A DNA stretch of 64,000 bases from Promethearchaeota archaeon (GTDB taxonomy: Archaea > Asgardarchaeota > Lokiarchaeia > Sigyniarchaeales > SOKP01), in the NCBI GenBank assembly GCA_019058445.1, contig JAHPZA010000006.1:1068843-1132842 (forward strand), read 5' to 3'. The notes under the pieces were generated by a model that saw only the letters and a list, made by a program, of their open reading frames with translations, made no database searches and had not been told where the DNA came from. Made by a program: the position numbers and the translations under genes. Of this stretch, positions 34,697 to 44,471 are shown one piece after another (position 1 is the stretch's first letter; every line of letters begins with the position of its first letter).

Positions 34697-35896
34697 TTAA
34701 TGATATTTATTAATTTTCCCCGGGATATTTGCAGGATAACTCTCAAATTTTTTACCCCATTCCGTCTCCATGAACTCCTTAATCCTTTTTTTGCCGATTG
34801 TGGGGTACCAGAACATATCATGATATACTAATGAGCCTAAAATTGGTAAAGTCATGAAAAGCTTGTTATGCATTAACGGGTGTAAAAAAGATAATTTCCC
34901 TTTTCTTACCATCTGATCACCCCAAATAACTAAGCTGCGTTTTACTTCGAATTTCCAGTTTATATCGGATACATCCTCTCCAATAAGCTCAATTTGATCC
35001 ACATCTCCACACCCTAACCCTTCATCATGGGCAAGTTTGATAGCAGGAAGGGTCATAGGATCAAATCCCATCATTTTAGCAACAACTGCATCAACAGCCA
35101 CTTGATCATACCCAGCGAGGAGATAATTTTTTATACGGGGGATCATGGTCCTCGGTCCGGCACCATCGCCACAAACCGTTCCGTCCACAACTGCCAAGAT
35201 TTCGGGATGGATTTGTTTCTGAATTATAAGAAGATCCACAAGCACTTCGCTCATATATTGATGCGAGAAATGGCGTCTCTTAGTCAAAAGACCGCCAAAG
35301 GCGTTCTTACAACTACACGTAATGCCCCCATGCTTCATTTCGTCTTTAGTTTGACTTAAAGATCCTCCAACAGCGCCTGTATGCCCATGCGTCTTCATGG
35401 TGGGCGTATGAATAATTGGCTTCCCAAGATAAAATTGAGGAATCTTAAATCCATCGGGAAATATCTTAGAATCTAAAACGTGTAGTTCCTTATCTTTCAA
35501 TGTTTCGAATTTTGAACGTAATTCATCGTCATATGGAATGAACGGAATTTTGGTTAATGGTACAAACCAAACTCCGTATTTTTTAATTATTGGTTCCCAG
35601 CGATTCCCACTAAGTCCTTTTGCAATATTTGTCACCACCGTCCTGTTCTCTGCGGTAAAGAGCTTTTTCGGATCATAGCCATCATCAATCATAGTCTTTA
35701 ATACACCCTCAACCTGCCAAGGTGGACTAGAACATGCAGGGTAAAATTTTGACCAGCTTAGGTTGAGTTTAATTATTGTTTTAAGGTCTTTAGGAAATCT
35801 TTTCTGATATTGAGCAAGATGCATCAATTTAGAATAATCTTCTAGAACCGTGTTAGGTGATGTTTTTATAACGAAAATTTTAGGGTTATCGGTCAT
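34697..35896 (-). CDS. DUF362 domain protein
   Basis: 399 aa. Segments typical of DUF362 are FPKDLKTIIKLNLSWSKFYP near the N-terminus, GKPIIHTPTMKTHGHTGAVG, SCKNAFGGLLTKRRH, LAVVDGTVCGDGAGPRTMI and LLAGYDQVAVDAVVAKMMGF. The family often carries Fe-S clusters or associates with anaerobic redox enzymes; here no ferredoxin-type cysteine motif is visible, only a few isolated Cys. The function of this protein is unknown. The leader and first codons of this gene are repeated in decayed form at 36425-36517. Confidence 0.7.
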   Translation of the reverse strand: MTDNPKIFVIKTSPNTVLEDYSKLMHLAQYQKRFPKDLKTIIKLNLSWSKFYPACSSPPWQVEGVLKTMIDDGYDPKKLFTAENRTVVTNIAKGLSGNRWEPIIKKYGVWFVPLTKIPFIPYDDELRSKFETLKDKELHVLDSKIFPDGFKIPQFYLGKPIIHTPTMKTHGHTGAVGGSLSQTKDEMKHGGITCSCKNAFGGLLTKRRHFSHQYMSEVLVDLLIIQKQIHPEILAVVDGTVCGDGAGPRTMIPRIKNYLLAGYDQVAVDAVVAKMMGFDPMTLPAIKLAHDEGLGCGDVDQIELIGEDVSDINWKFEVKRSLVIWGDQMVRKGKLSFLHPLMHNKLFMTLPILGSLVYHDMFWYPTIGKKRIKEFMETEWGKKFESYPANIPGKINKYH

Positions 35897-35980
35897 AGTT
35901 CTGTGATTTAAAATGAAGCCCTTGATTTTAATTTACCGTTAATGAAAAGAAGTCTTGAATTTATGAGAAATCAGAGAATA
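35888..35980 (-). repeat. Leader of the DUF362 gene, intact copy of a 93-bp repeat
   Basis: This block holds the 84-bp leader and first codons of the DUF362 gene. It aligns without gaps, at roughly 75 percent identity, with 36425-36517. Shared landmarks are ATCGGTCATAG, TTTTAATTT, GTTAATGAAA and GAAATCAGAG. Same orientation, 537 bp apart. Confidence 0.6.
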
Positions 35981-36301
35981 TTATTTTAGGACCGAAATAT
36001 TATTATGAAATCTAAGGGCAGTATTTATCATTTGTAGGCAATCTACAATGTCTCCCATACGGATCTTCATTTCTTCAATACAGTGAATATCGAATCCTTT
36101 TTGCTCTAGTGCTTCATTGATTAATCGACATGTTTCAAATATTACAGTTTTGGCTTTATATTGAGTCTTTGCTAATTTATCGATTGCATCTTCTCTTTCT
36201 CTTAATTCTATTTGAATCTTGGAATAAAGAGATTTATATTCATCTCGCTCTTTGGTTAAATCTGCGATTTGTTCGGTAAAATTCTTTTTTCGATTAATCA
36301 T
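35981..36301 (-). CDS. Small coiled-coil protein, unknown function
   Basis: 106 aa. Residues about 7-50 (FTEQIADLTKERDEYKSLYS, then KIQIELREREDAIDKLAK) form a strong heptad-repeat coiled coil; the remainder is a helical region with two Cys (ETCRLIN, DIHCIEEM). I do not recognise a family. It lies between the DUF362 gene and its decayed leader copy, so it may have been inserted or duplicated along with that rearrangement. Confidence 0.55.
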   Translation of the reverse strand: MINRKKNFTEQIADLTKERDEYKSLYSKIQIELREREDAIDKLAKTQYKAKTVIFETCRLINEALEQKGFDIHCIEEMKIRMGDIVDCLQMINTALRFHNNISVLK

Positions 36302-36424
36302 TTTTTAAACTCATAAGCGGTATAATATAGTTAACTTTTCAAATAGTTATTAAAATGGCAATATTTATGAGAAAGAAGTTCGACAAAAATAATGGTTGAA
36401 AGGGCTTTAGAGGAACTAAAGCCT

Positions 36425-36517
36425 ATCGGTCATAGATTCGTGATTGAAAATGAATGCTTTACTTTTAATTTGGCGTTAATGAAATGATGGCTTGATTTTT
36501 AGGGGAAATCAGAGTAT
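36425..36517 (-). pseudogene. Decayed copy of the DUF362 gene leader and start codons
   Basis: This lies in a 325-bp stretch without a gene (36302-36626). On the minus strand it repeats the leader of the DUF362 gene including its ATG ACC GAT start, but the next codons are AGG CTT TAG, so translation would end after five residues. It is probably what remains of a duplicated DUF362 gene, or a leader copied by rearrangement. I see no other gene in the rest of the stretch. Confidence 0.45.
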
Positions 36518-36626
36518 GTCGTGTTCTTCAAGTTTTTTAATAACGAATTCTGCGTTTTTTTGAGGGGTGTAAAACTTTTAGGATTTTACAATAAATTATT
36601 TCTATTTATAACTTCATTGTTTTCCA

Positions 36627-38444
36627 TTATTTTTCCTCATTTCTTATCTGAGCTTTAAGGTTTAGTCTTAAAGATTTATTCTTGTATTTTATAACATACT
36701 CATTAGCATATCTTTTTGCTTTTAAATAAGGTGTATCAAATCTAAGGTAATTCGTGTTAACCACTTCATCATTAATTCTAAAATCATTTTTATAGCGAAG
36801 TTCATACTTGGTATTATTACTTCTGTATATAACATTATTTTCTGTTATATTTAAAGGATTACTCATAATTCGTGTCTTAAAATCTTCATATAACTCTTCA
36901 TTATTAGTTGTAACTTCTGTAATCCATATTGTATATTTACCTTTTTGTATCAATTCATTTTCGTTTAATAGTTCCAAATTTTCTTTACCTATTAATGCTA
37001 AATTCACACTACCATATTTCATGAAACCAAAATTCTCAAAAAGATCATATTGATCAAATTCCTCAGTAGGAAAATATGCATGAGTTTTGTATATTAATTC
37101 TTTCTCCAAAAACGCTTTTCTTTTAGGTAATTTAAAAATCGTTATGTTTATATTCTTGTCTTGAACACTATGGGGCATTCTTCCATTTCCTACCCAATTA
37201 TTTGGAGAAAGACTTAAGTATTCATTGTCATCGTCATAGGGGGTAGAAGGATGTGTAATAAATATATTAAAGTCTTTCCCTAAACATACATTCATAATGT
37301 GGTGCTGATCTCCACATTCACCAGGATGGTGAGATTGAGCAGTACTCATTGAATAATCCATTGTCTTATATGTATAAGTATTAACTTTTTGAATTGCTAC
37401 ACCATCAGTAAATGGCCTTAGAACTCTTGATAATATTGGTAATAGTCCAAGTTTTCTTAGTATTGGATTAGAAATCGACTTAAAGTCTTTTAAAAATTTA
37501 TTGCTGTAAAGATCGTATTCATTCAACATATCAATAGTATGAGAGATGATTTCTGGATTAGTAAATGACTCCATTTGCCATAAAACAAATCGATCCAAAT
37601 CATTATTTAAATCTAACTCTTTTTTAATATCTTTTAGATCAAATCCCATTTGATCTTTGATAATTACTTCAGAATCATCTTTTGCGATATCTTTAATTAT
37701 TGAAGGAACTTCATAGTTCAATCTATATTTAAAGATACTGTTAAAGTGGGTAGGATTATAATCTGCTATTTCAAACCCGAATGCATCACATATTATTGGG
37801 GCCACATCTGCATCGGATGGTCTTTTTTTTTGCTTCTCATAACTTCTACCATGAGTTAAAGCAAAGTTTCCTTTAAAGCTGTGAGATGCCATATCAAAGA
37901 AGAGTATGTCTGTAATTATTTTTGCTTTTTCGCTAATCTGTTTATCATGTGCAAAATCAATTAAATGTAATAAAGCTGCTAAATCTTCTGCATAATACAC
38001 ATGAGAATGCCATTCAATAAACCCTGTGCTAAATCTTAAATTAAACCAGTGATTAATTCGATCAAAGGCATATTGGATCTTATCTTTACCTAGTTTATTT
38101 TCATTGGTAAATACTTCTGTTTCGAATAAGCTACAACCGATATACTCTATTGTTGCAAACAGCAACTGATGATTTTCACTCCAGTAACACATGTTGTCAT
38201 TACCTGGCTCTGTCATCCAATATCTGAAGTTTAGTATTGTTTGCTTTATTCTTTCTTTTATATCTTTTGGTAACTTATCATTGAACTGAATATACAATCT
38301 TTGTAATGAGATCATTCTAAAGTCATTACAATCTTCTCTAGTATCAATAAAATCACAAAAATCATATATACTTGAGAAATCATTTATTTCATTATTATTT
38401 AATAAATCTTCCATAATAAGCGGAAGATATTCTGTTATTCTCAT
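36627..38444 (-). CDS. Large protein resembling toroid-fold polysaccharide lyases
   Basis: 605 aa, no signal peptide seen. The N-terminal half is helical with MCYWSENHQLLFATIEYIGC (residues about 104-123), RFSTGFIEWHSHVYYAEDLA and NFALTHGRSYEKQKKRPS, the kind of Asn-His/Tyr/Arg residues found in (alpha/alpha)-toroid polysaccharide lyases and heparinase-like enzymes. The C-terminal half is beta-rich with STAQSHHPGECGDQHHIMN and FITHPSTPYDDDNEYL, as in the super-sandwich part of such lyases. Substrate and activity are unknown and the assignment is by resemblance only. It is upstream of nothing obvious and has no sugar transporter nearby. Confidence 0.45.
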   Translation of the reverse strand: MRITEYLPLIMEDLLNNNEINDFSSIYDFCDFIDTREDCNDFRMISLQRLYIQFNDKLPKDIKERIKQTILNFRYWMTEPGNDNMCYWSENHQLLFATIEYIGCSLFETEVFTNENKLGKDKIQYAFDRINHWFNLRFSTGFIEWHSHVYYAEDLAALLHLIDFAHDKQISEKAKIITDILFFDMASHSFKGNFALTHGRSYEKQKKRPSDADVAPIICDAFGFEIADYNPTHFNSIFKYRLNYEVPSIIKDIAKDDSEVIIKDQMGFDLKDIKKELDLNNDLDRFVLWQMESFTNPEIISHTIDMLNEYDLYSNKFLKDFKSISNPILRKLGLLPILSRVLRPFTDGVAIQKVNTYTYKTMDYSMSTAQSHHPGECGDQHHIMNVCLGKDFNIFITHPSTPYDDDNEYLSLSPNNWVGNGRMPHSVQDKNINITIFKLPKRKAFLEKELIYKTHAYFPTEEFDQYDLFENFGFMKYGSVNLALIGKENLELLNENELIQKGKYTIWITEVTTNNEELYEDFKTRIMSNPLNITENNVIYRSNNTKYELRYKNDFRINDEVVNTNYLRFDTPYLKAKRYANEYVIKYKNKSLRLNLKAQIRNEEK

Positions 38445-38526
38445 CTTTATTTAAAGTGCAAACCATATAAATTTCATTTATGATTTAATTCTTTTTGCTA
38501 ACCACTGCTCTTTGAGTGATAACCGA

Positions 38527-39213
38527 TTATATATGTTGTTTGAAGTAGAGTCCCTTTTTTAGCTTATTAAAGACGGTTTTAGCATGTACAAATGGACTTG
38601 ATAGCTCTCCCATGCTCTTAGATTTATTTGCTAATAAACATTCTCTAATACTCTCAAAAGAATTATTAACATCTTCGATAGATGTATAGCCATTTCCAAT
38701 TTCTTCATTAGAATGAGCATCAGAACCGCCAGTTTCAAAAAATTGATAGGACTTATTAAATTTTCTTGCCTTTTTAACGCATCTTTTAAAAATTATTCTG
38801 GAATTAATGATTTCGATTCCATCTATATATTTTTTAATAAGATCATCTGATAATAAATCAATTTTTAACCGATTATTTCTTAAAAAATCAAAAGGATGAG
38901 GAATGACCACTAATCCATTATTTTCTTTTATTTTTTCTACTATTGAAATAAAATCATTATTTCGAATGCTAATTTCCTCATTTATAAAAAGGCCGATGAC
39001 TTCTCCAATATGGGTCTTAATTTCCATACCTGGAATGATGATTAAATCATTGTTTCTATTTTTTTTTTTCAAAATATGATATGCCTTTAAAGTATCGTGG
39101 TCAGTAATAGCAAAACCATCCAAATTCTTCTTTTTGGCATATTTTATAGCATTATCAGGAGTAATAAGAGAATCTCCAGAATAATGAGTATGAATATGGA
39201 GGTCCAATTTCAT
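38527..39213 (-). CDS. PHP-domain metal-dependent phosphoesterase
   Basis: About 228 aa. The PHP motifs are in order: LDLHIHTHYSGDSLIT (H-x-H), LDGFAITDHDTLKAYHIL (D-H-D), IIPGMEIKTHIGEVIGLF (E with H), VVIPHPFDF and the final GGSDAHSNEEIG (D-x-H). These are the metal ligands of the PHP family, found in phosphoesterases such as RNase AM/5'-3' exonuclease-like proteins and histidinol phosphatase. The substrate is unknown. ATG at 39213 preferred over a TTG at 39222. Followed on the opposite side by UbiA. Confidence 0.82.
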   Translation of the reverse strand: MKLDLHIHTHYSGDSLITPDNAIKYAKKKNLDGFAITDHDTLKAYHILKKKNRNNDLIIIPGMEIKTHIGEVIGLFINEEISIRNNDFISIVEKIKENNGLVVIPHPFDFLRNNRLKIDLLSDDLIKKYIDGIEIINSRIIFKRCVKKARKFNKSYQFFETGGSDAHSNEEIGNGYTSIEDVNNSFESIRECLLANKSKSMGELSSPFVHAKTVFNKLKKGLYFKQHI

Positions 39214-39246
39214 TGCATTCAATATGAGATCCCCTAGATTAATGTA

Positions 39247-40197
39247 TTAAAAACTGTTAAAATTATTAAACCACATCTCTAATATGTTAAAAATGGCTTC
39301 CCAATAGTAAGAATAGGATAAAATTGCTATAAGACAAATTCCCGCAAGAATTATCCCCTTATCAAAAAACGCCTTTTCCGTATTTCTGGCTATTTCTGGA
39401 TGAGAAGTCGTTAAATAAATATACCTTAGAATGATGTAAAGAAACGTTGGTATTGTTAGAATTGCGAAATATTCATGAATATTGACAGTCTCTGCTTGAA
39501 ATAGTCCAAAGTGGAGTATTAAATAAATCGAATATGTGAGAAATAATGAGCTTGAGACCATATTCTGAAACTGGGTTAAAATATTTAAATCGTATTTTTC
39601 ATAACTCTTTCTATGCTTGGATGCATTTTCTTCTCCTAATAAAATCAAATCCCCCTTTCTTTTAGCAACAACTAAAAACAATGCAATTTCAAAAATAGCT
39701 AAGAATAGCCAAGGAGAGATAAAAACGTGAATAAGAAAACATCCAGCTAAAGCTCTCCATAAATAAATTATCGATAGAGAAAGCATATCTAGAAAGGCAT
39801 AACGTTTAAATACATGATTATAAAGCTGTCCCGTTATAAGAATTAAAATAATCATAATTGTAAAATTCATATTTTGAATAATAAAAGTAACCGAAAAAAA
39901 AATTATTCCAGACAATAAAATAATTACCAGTAGTGCAAATTTTACGGATAATTCTCCAGTAGCAAGTGGTCTTTTATCCAATCCTATTATTCTGTCCTTT
40001 TCTATATCTCTAATATCATTAATGATGTAATTAATTGAAGAGGCACAGCATAATAAAATAAAACCTAAAATGAGAGTGAAATAAAGAGAGGAATCTAGTA
40101 AACTTTCACTAAAAAAAGCTCCCCAGAAAATTAGAGTATTTTTGTAATATTGCCTAACTCGTAAGAGGTTCAAATAATTTTTAATTCTTCTTGACAT
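39247..40197 (-). CDS. UbiA-family prenyltransferase, decaprenylphosphate phosphoribosyltransferase-like
   Basis: About 316 aa with 8-9 membrane segments. The first Asp-rich motif is NYIINDIRDIEKDRIIGLDK (N-D-x-x-D-x-x-x-D), the second DMLSLSIIYLWRALAG; LLRVRQYYKNTLIFWG and RPLATGELSVKF match the group that includes decaprenyl-phosphate 5-phosphoribosyltransferase. The likely substrate is a polyprenyl phosphate with a phosphoribosyl or similar donor; other UbiA members use quinone precursors or archaeal lipids. ATG at 40197 preferred to a TTG at 40209. The gene belongs with PHP and M48 on the minus strand. Confidence 0.7.
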   Translation of the reverse strand: MSRRIKNYLNLLRVRQYYKNTLIFWGAFFSESLLDSSLYFTLILGFILLCCASSINYIINDIRDIEKDRIIGLDKRPLATGELSVKFALLVIILLSGIIFFSVTFIIQNMNFTIMIILILITGQLYNHVFKRYAFLDMLSLSIIYLWRALAGCFLIHVFISPWLFLAIFEIALFLVVAKRKGDLILLGEENASKHRKSYEKYDLNILTQFQNMVSSSLFLTYSIYLILHFGLFQAETVNIHEYFAILTIPTFLYIILRYIYLTTSHPEIARNTEKAFFDKGIILAGICLIAILSYSYYWEAIFNILEMWFNNFNSF

Positions 40198-40224
40198 TAT
40201 AAATTTCAAAAAAACGCATGTAAA

Positions 40225-42741
40225 TTAAAGTTTATTAAGGTAAAAAATGCTTCTTGGTTTAAACTTATATAAAATTTTGTACCCCAGTCTGCTAAACATA
40301 CTCGTTTCAGATTTTAATTGCATCATAGCAGTACTATATTCAAAATTTATTAATTCCATTGACTTATACTCAATTTCTTTTTCTTTTCCAAATATATTTT
40401 TAACAATAATATAATTGTCGGAATCATGTTTTTCATTAGCTGAATTTTGTTTTAATTTATTACTATTAACTTTCACCTGTAGAATTCTTCCGATTTCTAA
40501 ATTATTTACAGGTTTTTTTAGATAAATATATGAATAAGTCTGATTGCTTATCATCCAGTTAATTAAATTAATTTCAGAATCCCTATAATCTAAATTATTG
40601 CTAATCGAGAGATAAATTGTTTTTGGTCGTATTATTAAATCTTTCAGAGGAAATTTCAAGTTATTTTCATCAGTAAAATCGACTAGTTCCAATTCATAAT
40701 CATCCAAAATTTCAGCCGGAATTACCCTCTTGCATTTAAAAACCTTTAATTTACCTTTCATTTTAAGGAAAACATCTTTATCCTCAAAATTTTTTATAAT
40801 ATCGTCTGAATTGGGCAATTTCGTTTTCTTAATAGACTTTAGAATTTTTTTACCTTCAGCAAGAAAGATATAGTTTCCCTCTTTCTTATCTTCATTTAAG
40901 CTGATGTCATTTAAGATAAAAGGTTTGTTTTTAAAATAAAAAACTCCATCGAATTTTACCATAGATTTACTATACAAAGAAGCATTGAGATATTCCTTTT
41001 GATTAGTTTTTAAATTGGTAATAATATATTGATCAGCATCACATATATCATCAAGAAATTGAATATTATCTAATCTACCGATAATGAGCTCCTCTGTAAT
41101 TAAATTTTTGAATATGAAATCTTTTTTAAGTTCATATTTATATAACTCTTTTCTTTCAAGTGCTTCGAAAATTAATGATAAATTGTCAATTTCAAAGAGT
41201 TCTTTAAATTTCTCATTGGCTATAATTTTAAAGACCTTACGTGCCTGTTCAAATTTCATTGCATATTTAATTTGCTTCGATCTTTTTAAACAAATAAATG
41301 GAAGTAGTGATTCTTTACCAGGTTTTAATTCTTCACTTAAAATTGCTGCGATTCTAAAATATGAGGGGGGATGAGAATTCATAAAATTAGCTAAAAGTGA
41401 TCCTCTGGAAGGTTTAATCATTGAACGATATAAATATTCAGCTGTTTTAATAAAATCTAACATTTTATTATCTAATTCTATTTTTTCGTCGCATAATAGC
41501 ATCGTGTTTAATCCAAATTCGCGACCTGTTGCATAAAAGCTTTCTAAATTATAAAGTGCTTTAGCTAACTCTTTAGCATATCCAGAATTCTTTGTATGCA
41601 TATCAGCTTTTCCTTCCAGAATTCTTACGAATATATAAATGAACATATAAATCACTAAATTAAGAATAATGAAGTAAATCATTGGAATCTTCGGATCACC
41701 AAATGTGTAATCATAGTAAGTTGCGGGTAAATCTAAAATCATTCGTATAAACAAATCAAGGCTTGCTATAATAGTAAGAATCAGAGTATGATTGCCTTTT
41801 GTGTGGGCTAATTCATGAGCAACTATTCCTTTCAACTCATCTTCAGGTATTTGATCTTTAGATTCTGCAATTACAGCAATTCTTTTATCAAAAAAGGATC
41901 CATAGGCCATGGCATTTAAAATCGGATATGTTCCAAAACCTACCCTCACTTTTCCTTTAATACCAATATCTCTCTTAACAGTTTCAACTAAATTTAATAA
42001 CTCCTCATCTTCGACTTTTTTAATACCTAACAATTTGTCAAGAATTGGGCCAGAAACGAAGTATACTATCCAATTAACTATAATTAATACCGGATATATT
42101 AATTGGACTTCAAATGGACCAAAGGGAGTATGGATACTAAAGTCGATTGGAGTATATTGGGTAATAAAAATAACTGCCAGCCACGCAATTATATATAAAA
42201 ATAATACCAGATAAGCCGGGCTCATAAACCTCCAAACTACAATATACTTTCTTCCAAATAATATAAATCCAAGTATCAAAATAATCCAAAAAGAAAAAGC
42301 AAAAGCAGTATTAAGATAAAAGGGATTATTTAAATATGCAGAAAATAAGCCAGCTATGAATATTACATTATACGTTACCAAAGAGATTACAAGAATTTTA
42401 TTAAGTATTGGATAATCTTTCAATTCGAATATTCCGAACCATAAATAGATGCTAAAAGCACCCATCAATGATGTAAGTAAATCTTTTGTAAAGAAAAAGA
42501 TTAAAAAGAAGAAAAATGCAATTGCTACAAGATCGCTCATTTCGCTACGGCGTCCAATCTTAGCCCAATGTATAAATTCTTGAATCGATATTAAATAAAG
42601 AAAGGCAGCAACATAAAAACTCCAATCAATTAAAATTTCAGACCAGGTCGGCTGAAATATTACAAATCCAAGCAAATAGAAGGTAATTATTGAGCTAAAA
42701 ATATAAAATATTAGAAGTAAAAACCTCGCAACTTTTTTCAA
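40225..42741 (-). CDS. M48-type zinc metalloprotease (HtpX-like) with long C-terminal extension
   Basis: 838 aa. About seven membrane segments occupy the first 235 residues; the M48 peptidase domain follows with GIVAHELAHTKGNHTL (HExxH at residues 309-313), more membrane segments and the third ligand in RILEGKADMHTKNSGYAKEL. From about residue 480 to the end there is a 350-residue cytoplasmic beta-rich region not present in HtpX and without known motif. A quality-control protease of membrane proteins is the family expectation. The unusual extension may recognise substrates. Start TTG. Confidence 0.75.
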   Translation of the reverse strand: MKKVARFLLLIFYIFSSIITFYLLGFVIFQPTWSEILIDWSFYVAAFLYLISIQEFIHWAKIGRRSEMSDLVAIAFFFFLIFFFTKDLLTSLMGAFSIYLWFGIFELKDYPILNKILVISLVTYNVIFIAGLFSAYLNNPFYLNTAFAFSFWIILILGFILFGRKYIVVWRFMSPAYLVLFLYIIAWLAVIFITQYTPIDFSIHTPFGPFEVQLIYPVLIIVNWIVYFVSGPILDKLLGIKKVEDEELLNLVETVKRDIGIKGKVRVGFGTYPILNAMAYGSFFDKRIAVIAESKDQIPEDELKGIVAHELAHTKGNHTLILTIIASLDLFIRMILDLPATYYDYTFGDPKIPMIYFIILNLVIYMFIYIFVRILEGKADMHTKNSGYAKELAKALYNLESFYATGREFGLNTMLLCDEKIELDNKMLDFIKTAEYLYRSMIKPSRGSLLANFMNSHPPSYFRIAAILSEELKPGKESLLPFICLKRSKQIKYAMKFEQARKVFKIIANEKFKELFEIDNLSLIFEALERKELYKYELKKDFIFKNLITEELIIGRLDNIQFLDDICDADQYIITNLKTNQKEYLNASLYSKSMVKFDGVFYFKNKPFILNDISLNEDKKEGNYIFLAEGKKILKSIKKTKLPNSDDIIKNFEDKDVFLKMKGKLKVFKCKRVIPAEILDDYELELVDFTDENNLKFPLKDLIIRPKTIYLSISNNLDYRDSEINLINWMISNQTYSYIYLKKPVNNLEIGRILQVKVNSNKLKQNSANEKHDSDNYIIVKNIFGKEKEIEYKSMELINFEYSTAMMQLKSETSMFSRLGYKILYKFKPRSIFYLNKL

Positions 42742-42905
42742 TGGAAATACCTTTTGAATTAAATTTATTGTTATATCTTTTAAAATATGAATTTAAACCT
42801 ATAATAATACAAAAAAACGTTCATAAAAACGCAAAATATTATGTTTAAGAAATGATAAGTACCTTATAAAATATCAACTTGTATGGTTTTAAAATTAATT
42901 TTTTA

Positions 42906-44276
42906 CTAAACTACCTCTTTAAGGTCTTTCATTTTATCAATTTGAGTCCAGAAATATTTAATTGTTATATAATACCAGAATAGTAGCATCGGAAAATAGA
43001 GTATAAAAGAGAAGGCAATATTTACAGGAACTTTAACAAAAATCAAATTAATATCTGGGTATTTTAAAGGCATTATTAACAAATCAATTATTATTATGAA
43101 CACAATGCTAGCGAGTAATAAGAGGATCATTAAAGCAATAATACCCCTAATTCGAGGAAATTTATTTAATAGAAAAACAGTAGGTATGATGAGAATGCCA
43201 ATAATTATAAGAGGAATAAATATATCTAGTAGCCCCTGTGTCCATTGCATTAATAAAACAGCTATGATTGAGAAAAATCCACATATAATTGAAATTATGA
43301 AAAAATTCTTAACTAACTCTGGCTCTCTTAATGGTCCTTTCGCCAGAAGTAACCTAGGTAGGGTTAGTGCTGCGCCTCTTTGATCAGAAGCTTTAATCAA
43401 ATCGTTTTCTAATAAAAAAATATCTGATTTAGTTTCACTAATTTCAGAGCTTTCAATAAATCCTTTAACAGAACTAATAACATAAAAGCTATTAAAAATA
43501 TGAATTAAAAGAACACAGAATACTGCGACCTCTATAGAACCAAATAATGCAATACATGCAAACATTGCGCCAATACTCAATGTTCCAACATCTCCAGGAA
43601 ATACTCTCGCTGGATATCTATTAAATAAAAAAAAAGGAAGTATAACCGCAAGAGCAATAATTGAAAAGATTAATGCCTCTGCTGAATTCCAGATAATAGA
43701 ACAGATTAAAATGAAAGCAATTGCTATTAAGCACGTACCGCTACCTTCACCATTGTATCCCTCCAACATATTTACCGTATTAGCAAATACCGCTACTATT
43801 ACAGGAATTAATAATGGATATATAATAGTCAACCTTGTTTTCCCAAGGAATGGAATGGTAGGAGACGTTATATGAATAAAACCCAAATAATGTGCGAAAA
43901 ATATAATGCTACCCGTAAATATGGTCAATACAATCTTATATCGTGATCTTAGCTTTATTCTATCATCTATAAAACCTATCATTCCTGCCAAAATAACTGT
44001 GAGACTAAAAATTAGTATCTCGTTAAAGAATAGCGGAAAAAAGATTATTAAAAAAATAGATGAGATAGATACTCCTAAAACCATACTAATCCCTCCTGAT
44101 TCTGCCACTTCAGGATTCTCATTTTTATGAATATCATATCCTACATAACCTTTCTTTTTCATTAGTTTGATAATATAAGGAAGAACTATGAATGTGACCA
44201 TAAATCCAATGATAAAAACTAAAATTAGATAAAAAACTTCTATAATCCCCCAGTGCAACTCGGAGATATGAATCAT
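42906..44276 (-). CDS. UDP-GlcNAc:dolichyl-phosphate GlcNAc-1-phosphotransferase-like (Alg7/GPT)
   Basis: 456 aa, about ten membrane segments, MraY/WecA/Alg7 superfamily. Key motifs are IHKNENPEVAESGGISMVLG (substrate loop), LAGMIGFIDDRIKLRSRYKI (DD of the catalytic centre), VFANTVNMLEGYNGEGSGTC (N-x-x-N-M-x-x-G-x-N-G) and RVFPGDVGTLSIGA (F-x-G-D). The asparagine-glycine loop and length are closer to eukaryotic Alg7 than to bacterial MraY. It would start the lipid-linked oligosaccharide for N-glycosylation in the membrane. It sits 140 bp from the tRNA and near the ribophorin I and Sec61-beta genes. Confidence 0.8.
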   Translation of the reverse strand: MIHISELHWGIIEVFYLILVFIIGFMVTFIVLPYIIKLMKKKGYVGYDIHKNENPEVAESGGISMVLGVSISSIFLIIFFPLFFNEILIFSLTVILAGMIGFIDDRIKLRSRYKIVLTIFTGSIIFFAHYLGFIHITSPTIPFLGKTRLTIIYPLLIPVIVAVFANTVNMLEGYNGEGSGTCLIAIAFILICSIIWNSAEALIFSIIALAVILPFFLFNRYPARVFPGDVGTLSIGAMFACIALFGSIEVAVFCVLLIHIFNSFYVISSVKGFIESSEISETKSDIFLLENDLIKASDQRGAALTLPRLLLAKGPLREPELVKNFFIISIICGFFSIIAVLLMQWTQGLLDIFIPLIIIGILIIPTVFLLNKFPRIRGIIALMILLLLASIVFIIIIDLLIMPLKYPDINLIFVKVPVNIAFSFILYFPMLLFWYYITIKYFWTQIDKMKDLKEVV

Positions 44277-44441
44277 TTTGTGTACTCCTTTTTGTTTCTT
44301 AAAAATTCTTTAACCAGTGAAATTTAAGGTTTAAAATATTTGCTTAATAAAAATCTTTTATCTTTTAATTACTAATTTAATACGAGTAAAGATTTATGAA
44401 AAAAGAGAGAAAAATAGCCCGGCACGGATTCGAACCGTGGT

Positions 44442-44471
44442 TTCCCGCTTCTTGGTTCGAAACCAAGAAGT
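44442..44471 (-). other. tRNA-Gln intron 2 (30 nt, variable loop)
   Basis: BHB-like motif. The 4-bp helix is CCCG (exon side) with CGGG (intron side); the 3-nt bulges are UGA and AAA; the inner helix CUUCUUGG/CCAAGAAG closes a UUUCGAA loop. Cutting between the second and third bulge base removes exactly 30 nt and leaves the four-base variable loop UGAC. The outer helix is weak. Position in the variable loop is one of the non-canonical sites known for archaeal tRNA introns. Confidence 0.75.

Noticed and set aside
41084..41374. Plus-strand open frame inside the M48 gene
   Set aside because: Antisense shadow of a long coding gene without its own motif or ribosome-binding site.
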